From positions 1-45,330 of the forward strand of contig CBFGZI010000017.1 in the NCBI GenBank assembly GCA_965653225.1: DNA of 45,330 nt. The letters run 5' to 3'. Numbering within the stretch: the first letter of the stretch is position 1; every line of letters starts with the position of its first letter. A model generated the notes under the pieces. The model was not told the origin of the DNA, did no database searches, and was given only the letters and a program-made list of their open reading frames with translations. Origin of the DNA: JALZDI01 sp965653225. Lineage in GTDB: Bacteria > Actinomycetota > Actinomycetes > Propionibacteriales > Nocardioidaceae. Position numbers and translations under genes: made by a program. This document shows, in pieces, positions 1 to 6,976 of this stretch.

Positions 1-1104
1 CGCCGAACAGCCGCACGCGGCGGGCCGGGCGACCGGTCCGGCGACCGGTCCACCGCACCGGCCCGGTCTGCCGCCGGCGGCCCTGGCGGGCCTGCCGAGC
101 AGCCTTGGGAGGAGTCACCGGCGGGGGAGTCACCCGCAGACGAGACACCCGCGGAGGAGCCACCCACGGAGGAGCCACCCACGGAGGAGACTCTGACGGA
201 GCACCATGCGGCGCTGCTCGCCGACTACGAGCGGCTCCTGCAGGGCGTGCGGGTCCTGTCGGCGCACAGGGTGCGGGCCTACGTCGGCGACGTCGAGTCG
301 CTGCTGCTGCACACCCAGCGGCTGGACCGGGAGGCCCTGGCCGAGCTGGACGTACGCACCCTGCGCGGCTGGCTGGCCGGCCAGCAGCACCGTGGACTGG
401 CGCGCTCCACCGTGGCGCGGCGGGCGACCGCGGCCCGGGTGTTCACCGCCTGGGCCCAGCGGACGGGCCGTGCCGAGGCTGACGACGGCGCATTGCTCGG
501 CTCTCCCAAGGCGCACCGGCCGCTGCCGCCGGCGCTGCGGCACGGCGAGGTTCGCGGCCTGCTCGACGCGGTCACCGAGTCGGCGCTCGACGGCAGCGCG
601 GTCGGCCTGCGCGACGTCGCCGTCGTGGAGCTGCTGTACGCCACCGGCATCCGGGTCGGCGAGCTGGTCTCGCTGGACGTGGACGACCTCGACGCCGAAC
701 GGCGGGTCCTGCGGGTGCTGGGCAAGGGCCGCAAGGAGCGCACGGTGCCGTACGGACGACCCGCGGAGCAGGCGCTCGGCGCCTGGACCACGCGGGGCAG
801 GCCGGCGCTGGCCGCTGCGGGCTCGGGCCCGGCGCTGTTCCTCGGCGTGCGCGGCGGACGACTCGACCAGCGGGCGGTGCGCCGGCTGGTGCACGCCCGC
901 ATCCGCGAGGTGCCGGGGGCGCCCGACATCGGCCCGCACGGGCTCCGGCACACCGCCGCGACCCACCTGCTGGAGGGCGGCGCCGACCTGCGCAGCGTGC
1001 AGGAGCTGCTGGGCCACGCCTCGCTCGCGACCACGCAGATCTACACCCATGTGTCGGCCGACCGGCTCCGCCGCGCCTTCGAGCAGGCCCACCCGCGCGC
1101 ATGA
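1..1104 (+). CDS. xerC: Tyrosine recombinase XerC-type, 5' end outside window
   Basis: Site-specific tyrosine recombinase of the XerC/XerD type, which resolves chromosome dimers at dif sites. The catalytic set is visible: Arg codon at 652 (TGIRVGEL), Lys at 724 (GKGRKER), His-x-x-Arg at 937-948 (HGLRHT), His at 1015 (LGHAS) and the nucleophile Tyr at 1042 (IYTHVS). The SAM-like N-terminal core domain starts near 208 (LLADYERLL). A GTG at 247 would cut into this domain. The frame is open back to base 1 with no ATG, GTG or TTG before 247, so the true start is probably upstream of the window. The extra N-terminal stretch carries in-frame repeats: GDRS twice (28-51) and six acidic five-residue units (106-195). 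The gene converges on the peptidase gene, with 5 bp between stop codons. Family is certain; the N-terminal extent is not. Confidence 0.85.
   Translation, partial: RRTAARGGPGDRSGDRSTAPARSAAGGPGGPAEQPWEESPAGESPADETPAEEPPTEEPPTEETLTEHHAALLADYERLLQGVRVLSAHRVRAYVGDVESLLLHTQRLDREALAELDVRTLRGWLAGQQHRGLARSTVARRATAARVFTAWAQRTGRAEADDGALLGSPKAHRPLPPALRHGEVRGLLDAVTESALDGSAVGLRDVAVVELLYATGIRVGELVSLDVDDLDAERRVLRVLGKGRKERTVPYGRPAEQALGAWTTRGRPALAAAGSGPALFLGVRGGRLDQRAVRRLVHARIREVPGAPDIGPHGLRHTAATHLLEGGADLRSVQELLGHASLATTQIYTHVSADRLRRAFEQAHPRA
106..195 (+). repeat. 15-bp in-frame tandem repeat in the xerC N-terminus
   Basis: Six consecutive 15-bp units encode WEESP, AGESP, ADETP, AEEPP, TEEPP and TEETL in the xerC frame. 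Units 4 and 5 are nearly identical in DNA (GAGGAGCCACCC core). The exact codon phasing supports translation of this stretch as part of the recombinase gene. It would form a disordered acidic tail ahead of the DNA-binding domain. Confidence 0.75.
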
Positions 1105-1109
1105 ACCCG

Positions 1110-2042
1110 CTACACCCGGCCGAAGTAGTCGGGCTCGGCCCATGCGTGCATGTCCTCGATGCGCACCTGCGTGCCGGGCCGCGGCGCATGCACGACCTGA
1201 CCCGCGCCGAGGTAGAGCGCGACGTGGAAGATCGCGTCCGGCGGGCCACCGCCGGCCCAGAACACCAGGTCGCCGGGGCGTAGCTGGTCCTGCGTGACCG
1301 GCGTGGTCGCGAGGTACTGCGCGGCGCTGTAGTGGGGCAGCGAGCGCCCGGCCGCGGCCCAGGCGGCCATGGTCAGCCCCGAGCAGTCCCACTGGTCCGG
1401 ACCGGTAGCCGCCCAGACGTAGGGGTCGCCGAGCTGGTCGAGCGCGAACCGGACCGCTGCGGCCGCGGCCCCGGTGGCAGGCGGAGCCGGCACGGGCCCG
1501 CCGAAGCCCGCCGCGAACGGCGAGGACGTGGCGGGGTCGAGGTAGGGCAGCAGCACGATGTCGGCGCCGCCGACGAAGCCCAGCGGGTCGGTGTAGGAGT
1601 CAACGCCGGTCTTGACGCCCCAGTGCAGGCAGGCGGCGGGCAGGCAGTGGCTCTGCGCCAGCCCGAGATGACCGATCACCTCACCCGCCAGCACCCGCTG
1701 GCCCACCTGCACCGACGCCTCCACCGGCTCGAACGTGACCCGCAGCCCCTCGATCTCGAGCACCAGCACTCCACGGCCGGCCAGGACACCGGCATAGGCG
1801 ACCCGGCCGGCGGCCGGGGCCAGGACCGGCTGCCCGGCGTGGCCGAGCAGGTCGACGCCGCGGTGGCCCGCAGACCACACCTCCGAGGGGGGATCGAAGG
1901 GGCGGGCCACCGACGGCGTCGGCTGCAGCGGCCAGCCCCAGACCCCGTCGGCGTGCGCCGTGCCGGCGCCACCACACACCAGCACGAGCACGAGCAGGGG
2001 GAGGGCCACGAGGGCCCACCGGCGGACGGTTGCTGCAGTCAT
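1110..2042 (-). CDS. Secreted M23 / NlpC-P60 two-domain cell-wall hydrolase
   Basis: A 310-residue exported peptidoglycan hydrolase. Residues 1-31 form a signal peptide (hydrophobic core LVALPLLVLVLV, cleavage near AHA). Residues 50-155 are an M23/LytM-like domain with HRGVD (H60, D64) and CLH (C138-H140). Residues 195-305 are an NlpC/P60 domain with DCSGL (C220), FHVALYLG (H273) and VVHAP (H285), the usual Cys-His-His set. In typical M23 enzymes the second motif is HxH; here the first His, normally the catalytic base, is Cys. The M23 part may therefore be altered in activity or serve for binding, while the NlpC/P60 part looks intact. The ATG at 2042 was chosen because it directly precedes the signal peptide; a longer in-frame reading from 2168 would bury it. 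The gene is divergent from rpsB, with candidate 11-bp direct repeats about 90 bp upstream. Confidence 0.88.
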   Translation of the reverse strand: MTAATVRRWALVALPLLVLVLVCGGAGTAHADGVWGWPLQPTPSVARPFDPPSEVWSAGHRGVDLLGHAGQPVLAPAAGRVAYAGVLAGRGVLVLEIEGLRVTFEPVEASVQVGQRVLAGEVIGHLGLAQSHCLPAACLHWGVKTGVDSYTDPLGFVGGADIVLLPYLDPATSSPFAAGFGGPVPAPPATGAAAAAVRFALDQLGDPYVWAATGPDQWDCSGLTMAAWAAAGRSLPHYSAAQYLATTPVTQDQLRPGDLVFWAGGGPPDAIFHVALYLGAGQVVHAPRPGTQVRIEDMHAWAEPDYFGRV

Positions 2043-2130
2043 GGCGGCAGCCTGCCGGGGCGGGTTGGGGGCGGCGACGGCGAAGCGTCCGGCGGTGGAC
2101 GAGGACGGGGGTGGGGCCGGGCTGTGGACA

Positions 2131-2162
2131 GAAACCGGACTGGAACCGGACAGTAACCGGAC
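2131..2162 (-). promoter_or_regulatory. Three 11-bp-spaced direct repeats (OmpR-family-like site)
   Basis: AACCGGAC occurs at 2133-2140, 2144-2151 and 2155-2162, exactly 11 bp apart. On the minus strand this reads as successive GTCCGGTT units, followed by a partial fourth beginning GTCC. One-turn direct repeats are typical of OmpR/PhoB-type response regulators such as PhoP and MtrA. It lies about 90 bp upstream of the wall-hydrolase start. The regulator is an inference. Confidence 0.45.
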
Positions 2163-2247
2163 GCGCATCCACTACCCACCGGAACGGAGGCCGGCCGCGG
2201 GGCCCGTCGGGGCCGCGCCGGATTCGCCCCGGCGTGTCGGCGTCCTC

Positions 2248-2253
2248 TAGACT
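2248..2253 (+). promoter_or_regulatory. Possible -10 element of rpsB
   Basis: TAGACT matches the TAnnnT actinobacterial -10 pattern. It would give a leader of about 200 nt before rpsB. No convincing -35 was found at ideal spacing. The rest of the 417-bp gap 2043-2459 holds only the direct repeats and the leader hairpin described separately; no gene was seen. Confidence 0.3.
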
Positions 2254-2360
2254 CGCCGCAGCGGCTCGTACGCCTTGAGCCGACTTCGCACGCCCGCTCT
2301 CCGCAGCTCCGCGGGCGCGCCCACCGGTCCCGGGAGGCCTGACCAGCCGGTCCGACCCGC

Positions 2361-2403
2361 CGGGTGTGGGTGCGTGTCGGGCGACAGGGCTTGCACCCAC
2401 CCG
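2361..2403 (+). promoter_or_regulatory. Hairpin in the rpsB leader
   Basis: GTGGGTGC (2366-2373) pairs perfectly with GCACCCAC (2393-2400). The loop contains a second small stem, TGTC (2375-2378) with GACA (2383-2386). Outer bases CGG and CCG can extend the helix. It ends about 45 nt before the rpsB Shine-Dalgarno sequence. Ribosomal protein operons are often autoregulated through leader structures; that role here is inferred. Confidence 0.4.
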
Positions 2404-2459
2404 GTGTGAGCACGAACCGGAAAAGCGCCCCGCCGGGCGCCAGGAACAGGAGTACGACG

Positions 2460-3482
2460 ATGGCAGTCGTCACCATGCGCCAGCTGCTCGAGAGCGGCGT
2501 CCACTTCGGGCACCAGACCCGTCGCTGGAACCCCAAGATGAAGCGCTTCATCTTCACCGAGCGCAACGGCATCTACATCATCGACCTGCAGCAGTCGCTG
2601 TCCTACATCGACCGCGCATACGAGTTCATCAAGGCCACCGTCGCCCGCGGCGGCTCGGTCATGTTCGTCGGCACCAAGAAGCAGGCCCAGGAGGCCATCG
2701 CCGAGCAGGCCACCCGGGTCGGCATGCCGTACGTCAACCAGCGCTGGCTGGGCGGCATGCTCACCAACTTCCAGACCGTCCACCAGCGTCTGCAACGGCT
2801 CAAGGAGCTCGAGGAGATCAACTTCGACGACGTCGCGAGCTCGGGCAAGACCAAGAAGGAGCTGCTGCAGCTGCGCCGTGAGCGCGACAAGCTCGAGCGC
2901 ACCCTCGGCGGCATCCGCGACATGTCCCGCGTGCCGGCCGCGGTCTGGATCGTCGACACCAAGAAGGAGCACCTCGCCGTCGACGAGGCGCGCAAGCTCA
3001 ACATCCCGATCATCGGCATCCTCGACACCAACTGCGACCCCGACGAGGTCGACTACCCGATCCCGGGCAACGACGACGCGATCCGCGCCGTCACCCTGCT
3101 CACCCGGGTGGTCGCCGACGGCGTCGCCGACGGCCTGATGGCCCGCTCCGGTGCCCGCACGGGCGAGGAGGCCGGTGGCGAGATCGGCGCCGAGGAGCCG
3201 CTGGCCGAGTGGGAGCGCGAGCTGCTCGAGGGCGGCGACCGGGCCCAGGCCGAGGCGGAGATGAAGGCCGAGCGCGGCGCCACCCAGAGCGAGACGGCCT
3301 CGGTCGCCGACACCGGCACCCACGCCCCCGCGACCGCCGGGGCCGCCGACACCGGCGCGCAGGCCCCGGCCGCCTCCGGCGACCAGGGCAACCCCGAGTC
3401 CGGACAGCCGTCCGACCCGGCCGCGCCGAGCCAGTCCTCCGGCGACGCCGCCACGGAGCGGGCGCCTGGGGTCGCCGAGTAG
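2460..3482 (+). CDS. rpsB: 30S ribosomal protein S2
   Basis: Ribosomal protein S2 of the small subunit, 340 residues. The start MAVVTMRQLLESGVHFGHQ is the canonical S2 N-terminus and follows AGGAG at 2448-2452. The S2 fold ends near residue 250. The last roughly 90 residues are an Ala/Pro/Thr/Ser-rich, acidic low-complexity tail, making the protein longer than most bacterial S2 (about 230-260 residues). It is followed by tsf in the conserved rpsB-tsf-pyrH-frr order. Confidence 0.97.
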   Translation: MAVVTMRQLLESGVHFGHQTRRWNPKMKRFIFTERNGIYIIDLQQSLSYIDRAYEFIKATVARGGSVMFVGTKKQAQEAIAEQATRVGMPYVNQRWLGGMLTNFQTVHQRLQRLKELEEINFDDVASSGKTKKELLQLRRERDKLERTLGGIRDMSRVPAAVWIVDTKKEHLAVDEARKLNIPIIGILDTNCDPDEVDYPIPGNDDAIRAVTLLTRVVADGVADGLMARSGARTGEEAGGEIGAEEPLAEWERELLEGGDRAQAEAEMKAERGATQSETASVADTGTHAPATAGAADTGAQAPAASGDQGNPESGQPSDPAAPSQSSGDAATERAPGVAE

Positions 3483-3510
3483 TCCACCGCCAGTACGACG
3501 AGCAACCGCC

Positions 3511-3528
3511 GCCCGGCCCAGCCCGGGC
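3511..3528 (+). other. rpsB-tsf intercistronic hairpin
   Basis: GCCCGG (3511-3516) and CCGGGC (3523-3528) form a 6-bp GC stem with a 6-nt loop between rpsB and tsf. There is no U-tract, so it may be a partial attenuator or an mRNA processing or stability structure rather than a full terminator. Confidence 0.35.
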
Positions 3529-3557
3529 ACGAACACGGAAGTTGAGGCAGTCGCGAG

Positions 3558-4379
3558 ATGGCGAACATTTCTGCCGCGGAGGTCAAGAAGCTCCGCGACC
3601 TCACCGGCGCGGGCATGATGGACTCCAAGAAGGCGCTCACCGAGGCCGACGGCGACGTCGACAAGGCCATCGAGATCCTGCGCGTCAAGGGCGCCGCCAA
3701 GGCGGCGAAGCGTGGGGCCGAGCGCACCGCGTCCGCCGGACTCGTCGCGTCCCAGGGCAACGCGCTGGTCGAGCTCAACAGCGAGACCGACTTCGTCGCC
3801 AAGAGCGACCAGTTCCAGGCGCTGGCCAACGACATCGCCGCCGCCGCCGACCGCAGCCGGCCGGCTGACGCCGAGGCGCTGCGCGGAGCCGAGATCGACG
3901 GCGGAAAGACGGTGGACGAGAGCATCGCCGCACTGGCCGCGGTCATCGGCGAGAAGCTCGAGCTCGGCCGGGTGGCGGTGTTCGGCGGCAACACGGTGAC
4001 CTACATGCACCGGCGCGCGACCGACCTGCCCCCGACGGTTGGCGTACTCGTGGAGTTCGAGGGCGACGACGCCGAGGCCGCACGCGGCGCGGCGATGCAG
4101 ATCGCCGCGATGCGCCCCCAGTACGTCTCCCGCGACGAGGTCCCCGAGGACGTCGTGGCCAAGGAGCGCGAGATCGCCGAGGCCACCGCCAAGGAGGAGG
4201 GCAAGCCGGAGAAGGCGCTGCCCAAGATCGTCGAGGGCCGCGTCAACGGCTTCTTCAAGGAGGTCGCGCTGCTCGACCAGCCCTCGGTGCAGGACAACAA
4301 GAAGACCGTCCAGAAGGTGCTCGACGAGGCGGGGGTCACCGTCAAGCGGTTCGCCCGGTTCGAAGTCGGGCAGGGCTGA
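3558..4379 (+). CDS. tsf: Translation elongation factor Ts
   Basis: EF-Ts, the guanine nucleotide exchange factor for EF-Tu, 273 residues. The N-terminal UBA-like segment (ISAAEVKKLRDLTGAGMMDS) and the core motif NSETDFVAKSDQF are diagnostic. The ATG at 3558 begins the conserved MANISAAEVKK. Its stop is 3 bp before the pyrH start, so the genes are probably co-transcribed and coupled. Confidence 0.97.
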   Translation: MANISAAEVKKLRDLTGAGMMDSKKALTEADGDVDKAIEILRVKGAAKAAKRGAERTASAGLVASQGNALVELNSETDFVAKSDQFQALANDIAAAADRSRPADAEALRGAEIDGGKTVDESIAALAAVIGEKLELGRVAVFGGNTVTYMHRRATDLPPTVGVLVEFEGDDAEAARGAAMQIAAMRPQYVSRDEVPEDVVAKEREIAEATAKEEGKPEKALPKIVEGRVNGFFKEVALLDQPSVQDNKKTVQKVLDEAGVTVKRFARFEVGQG

Positions 4380-4382
4380 GCC

Positions 4383-5132
4383 GTGGAGGTTGCCGCCGCC
4401 GAGCGTCCGGAAGCCCAGGACGGCTACCAGCGGGTGCTGCTGAAGCTGTCCGGTGAGACCTTCGGCGGCGGCAACGTCGGCGTCGACCCCGACGTCATCG
4501 CCACCATCGCCCGGCAGATCGGCGACGTCGTGCGCACGGGCGTGCAGGTGGCGGTCGTGGTCGGCGGCGGCAACTTCTTCCGCGGCGCCGAGCTGCAACA
4601 GCGCGGCATGGACCGCAGCCGCGCCGACTACATGGGCATGCTCGGCACGGTCATGAACTGCCTCGCCCTGCAGGACTTCCTGGAGAAGATCGGCGTCGAG
4701 ACGCGGGTGCAGACCGCCATCACGATGGGCCAGGTCGCCGAGCCCTACATCCCGCGGCGGGCCATCCGGCACATGGAGAAGGGCCGCGTGGTGATCTTCG
4801 GCGCCGGGTCCGGCATGCCGTACTTCTCCACCGACACCGTGGCCGCGCAGCGAGCCCTCGAGGTCGGCGCCCAGGTGCTGCTGATGGGCAAGCAGGGCAC
4901 CGACGGGGTGTACGACAGCGACCCCAACGTCAACCCGTCCGCGCAGATGTTCGACTTCCTCAGCTACGACGAGTTCCTGGTCCGCGGCCTACGGGTCGCC
5001 GACGCGACCGCGATCAGCCTGTGCCGCGACAACAAGCTGCCGATCGTGATGTTCAACCTGATGAGCGAGGGCAACATCGCCCGCGTCGTGAGTGGTGAGA
5101 GGATCGGCACGCTGGTGGCGGCGTCGCGCTAG
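4383..5132 (+). CDS. pyrH: UMP kinase
   Basis: Uridylate kinase (UMP to UDP) of the amino-acid-kinase fold, 249 residues. Motifs are the P-loop-like VLLKLSGETFGGG, VVVGGGNFFRGAE in the nucleotide-binding region, and the GTDGVYDSDP segment. The GTG start lies 3 bp after the tsf stop. The first 15 or so residues are a variable extension ahead of the conserved YQRVLLKLSGE. Confidence 0.97.
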   Translation: MEVAAAERPEAQDGYQRVLLKLSGETFGGGNVGVDPDVIATIARQIGDVVRTGVQVAVVVGGGNFFRGAELQQRGMDRSRADYMGMLGTVMNCLALQDFLEKIGVETRVQTAITMGQVAEPYIPRRAIRHMEKGRVVIFGAGSGMPYFSTDTVAAQRALEVGAQVLLMGKQGTDGVYDSDPNVNPSAQMFDFLSYDEFLVRGLRVADATAISLCRDNKLPIVMFNLMSEGNIARVVSGERIGTLVAASR

Positions 5133-5184
5133 CTCGCCTCTCGGGCGTGCACCAGGCACTACTGTTCATACGAAGAGGACCACG

Positions 5185-5205
5185 ACGGCGGCGCCCGGGC
5201 GCCGT
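5185..5205 (+). other. GC-palindrome hairpin between pyrH and frr
   Basis: ACGGCG (5185-5190) and CGCCGT (5200-5205) flank GCGCCCGGG, so GGCGCCCGGGCGCC inside is itself a perfect palindrome. It lies 18 bp before the frr start, just ahead of the GAGAGGAG ribosome binding site. No U-run follows, so it may modulate read-through or frr translation. Confidence 0.35.
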
Positions 5206-5222
5206 CCCGAGAGGAGCGGGCC

Positions 5223-5780
5223 GTGATCGACCAGACCCTTCGCGAAGCCGACCAGAAGATGGGCAAAGCGGTCGATGTCGCCAAGGAGGAGTTCGCGGCC
5301 ATCCGCACCGGGCGCGCACACCCGGCGATGTTCAGCAAGCTGACCGCCGACTACTACGGCACGCCCACCCCCATCCAGCAGCTGGCGTCCTTCCAGACCC
5401 CCGAGGCCCGCACGGTGCTGATCCAGCCGTACGACCGCGGCGCGATGCCGGCCATCGAACGCGCCATCCGCGACTCCGACCTCGGCGTCAACCCCACCGA
5501 CGACGGCAAGCTGATCCGCGTCACCCTGCCCGAGCTGACCGAGGAGCGCCGCAAGGAGTACATCAAGCTCGCGCGGCACAAGGCCGAGGAGGGCAGGGTC
5601 TCGGTGCGCAACATCCGGCGGTCGGCCAAGCAGTCGCTGGAGAAGCTGGACAAGGACGGCGAGGCCAGCCAGGACGACGTCATCGGGGCGGAGAAGCGCC
5701 TCGACGGGATGACCAAGAAGCACGTCGACGAGATCGACGACCTGCTCAAGCACAAGGAAGCTGAGCTTCTCGAGGTCTGA
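5223..5780 (+). CDS. frr: Ribosome recycling factor
   Basis: Ribosome recycling factor, 185 residues, the normal family length. It splits post-termination ribosomes together with EF-G. Typical segments are AAIRTGRAHPAMF near residue 25, IQPYDRGAMPAIERAI, and KHKAEEGRVSVRNIRR near residue 120. The GTG start follows GAGAGGAG. cdsA begins 7 bp after the stop. Confidence 0.97.
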   Translation: MIDQTLREADQKMGKAVDVAKEEFAAIRTGRAHPAMFSKLTADYYGTPTPIQQLASFQTPEARTVLIQPYDRGAMPAIERAIRDSDLGVNPTDDGKLIRVTLPELTEERRKEYIKLARHKAEEGRVSVRNIRRSAKQSLEKLDKDGEASQDDVIGAEKRLDGMTKKHVDEIDDLLKHKEAELLEV

Positions 5781-5787
5781 ACCGTCG

Positions 5788-6639
5788 ATGACGTCTGAAC
5801 GCCAGGGTGCCGACGCGGAGGTTCCGGCGCCGAAGGTGAGTCGCGCCGGGCGCGACCTCCCGGCGGCGATCGCGGTCGGCGTCGGCCTGGTGCTGCTCAT
5901 CGCCGCCTCGCTGGTCTTCTACCCGCCCGCGTTCGTGCCGATCGTCGTCGTCTCGATGGCGCTGGGCATCGCCGAGCTCCGCACCGCGTTCGCCGCCGTC
6001 GGGATCCACATCACCGCGTGGCCGGTGCAGCTGGGATCGCTGGCGATGCTGCTCTCGGCGTACCTCGTCGGTGCCGACGCGATGGTGGTCGCGCTCGCGC
6101 TGACCGTGCTGATGACCACGCTGTGGCGCCTGCGCGGAGGCGCGCCCGGCTACGTACGCGACGTCACCGCCGGCGTCTTCACCTCGATCTACGTCTCGTT
6201 CCTCGCCTGCTTCGTGCTGCTGATGCTGCGCGAGGACAACGGGCAGTGGCAGGTCGCGACGTTCATCGTGGTCACGATCTGCTCCGACATCGGCGGCTAC
6301 GCCAGCGGCGTCCTCTTCGGCCGGCACCCGATGGCGCCGCTGATCAGCCCGAAGAAGTCGTGGGAGGGGTTCGCCGGTTCCGGCGTCGCCTGCTGCGTGG
6401 CCGGGTGGCTCACGGTGGTCTACCTGCTCGACGGCACCTGGTGGGCCGGCGTGCTGCTGGGCGCCATCACTGTCGTCACCGCGACGCTCGGCGACCTCAC
6501 CGAGTCGGTGATCAAGCGCGACCTGGGGATCAAGGACATGGGCAGCACGCTTCCCGGTCACGGCGGCCTGATGGACCGGCTCGACTCGCTGCTGGCCACG
6601 GTGCCGTTCGCCTGGATGGTCATGCACTTCATCGTGTGA
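5788..6639 (+). CDS. cdsA: Phosphatidate cytidylyltransferase (CDP-DAG synthase)
   Basis: Integral membrane enzyme making CDP-diacylglycerol from phosphatidate and CTP, at the branch point of phospholipid synthesis. It has 283 residues with about seven hydrophobic segments after a hydrophilic N-terminus of about 25 residues. The CTP_transf_1 signature is complete near the C-terminus: SVIKRDLGIKDMG followed by PGHGGLMDRLD. The ATG sits 7 bp after the frr stop. Two copies of the dispersed structured repeat follow the gene. Confidence 0.95.
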   Translation: MTSERQGADAEVPAPKVSRAGRDLPAAIAVGVGLVLLIAASLVFYPPAFVPIVVVSMALGIAELRTAFAAVGIHITAWPVQLGSLAMLLSAYLVGADAMVVALALTVLMTTLWRLRGGAPGYVRDVTAGVFTSIYVSFLACFVLLMLREDNGQWQVATFIVVTICSDIGGYASGVLFGRHPMAPLISPKKSWEGFAGSGVACCVAGWLTVVYLLDGTWWAGVLLGAITVVTATLGDLTESVIKRDLGIKDMGSTLPGHGGLMDRLDSLLATVPFAWMVMHFIV

Positions 6640-6652
6640 AGAGGGTTACGCA

Positions 6653-6749
6653 CCGAGGGCCCTCCCTCGGCGAATGGTCCCTTCCCTCGGTTCATACGCC
6701 GAGGAAAGTATCCACAAGCCCCGGGTACATGGCTTGTGGTGCGGCCCGG
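6653..6749 (+). repeat. Dispersed structured repeat, type A, copy 1
   Basis: Three inverted repeats in series: CCGAGGG (6653-6659) with CCCTCGG (6664-6670); CCTCGG (6685-6690) with CCGAGG (6699-6704); CCACAAGCC (6712-6720) with GGCTTGTGG (6731-6739), a perfect 9-bp pair around CCGGGTACAT. It lies 13 bp after the cdsA stop. The same modules recur near 6880, 11300, 17650 and 31000, with a related type near 31100, 42600 and 45290. Confidence 0.8.
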
Positions 6750-6856
6750 CCCCCGGCGGCAGAACCTGACACGAAAACGGTCCCCAACCGTCTCCTAACT
6801 GGCCGCCTGAAACGTAACGCCGAGCAACAGTCAGCCGACACGGCGGGTGGTGGCGG

Positions 6857-6946
6857 CCCTCCCAAGGCCAACGGTCCCTTCCCTCGGTTCATGCGCCGAG
6901 GTAAGTAGCCACAACCCCCGGTTACATGGCTGGTGGTGCGGCCCGG
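6857..6946 (+). repeat. Dispersed structured repeat, type A, copy 2
   Basis: A second copy in the same orientation, ending 30 bp before rlmN. The core is CCTCGG (6882-6887) with CCGAGG (6896-6901). The end module is CCACAACCC (6909-6917) opposite GGCTGGTGG (6928-6936), which pairs at 7 of 9 positions. Together with copy 1 it fills most of the 337-bp cdsA-rlmN gap. The 107 bp between them hold only a small ACGGT/ACCGT hairpin near 6780. Confidence 0.78.
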
Positions 6947-6976
6947 GCTTGGCGGTGATGGGAGACTTGACCGGTC

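Noticed and set aside
2247..4772. Long minus-strand open frame (about 840 codons) across rpsB, tsf and pyrH
   Set aside because: Antisense to three certain genes. Its His/Asp/Leu/Val-rich composition is the mirror of GC-biased codons, and no domain is recognisable.
6640..6976. tRNA or small RNA gene in the cdsA-rlmN gap
   Set aside because: The hairpins match the dispersed repeat family; no cloverleaf or CCA-type end was found.
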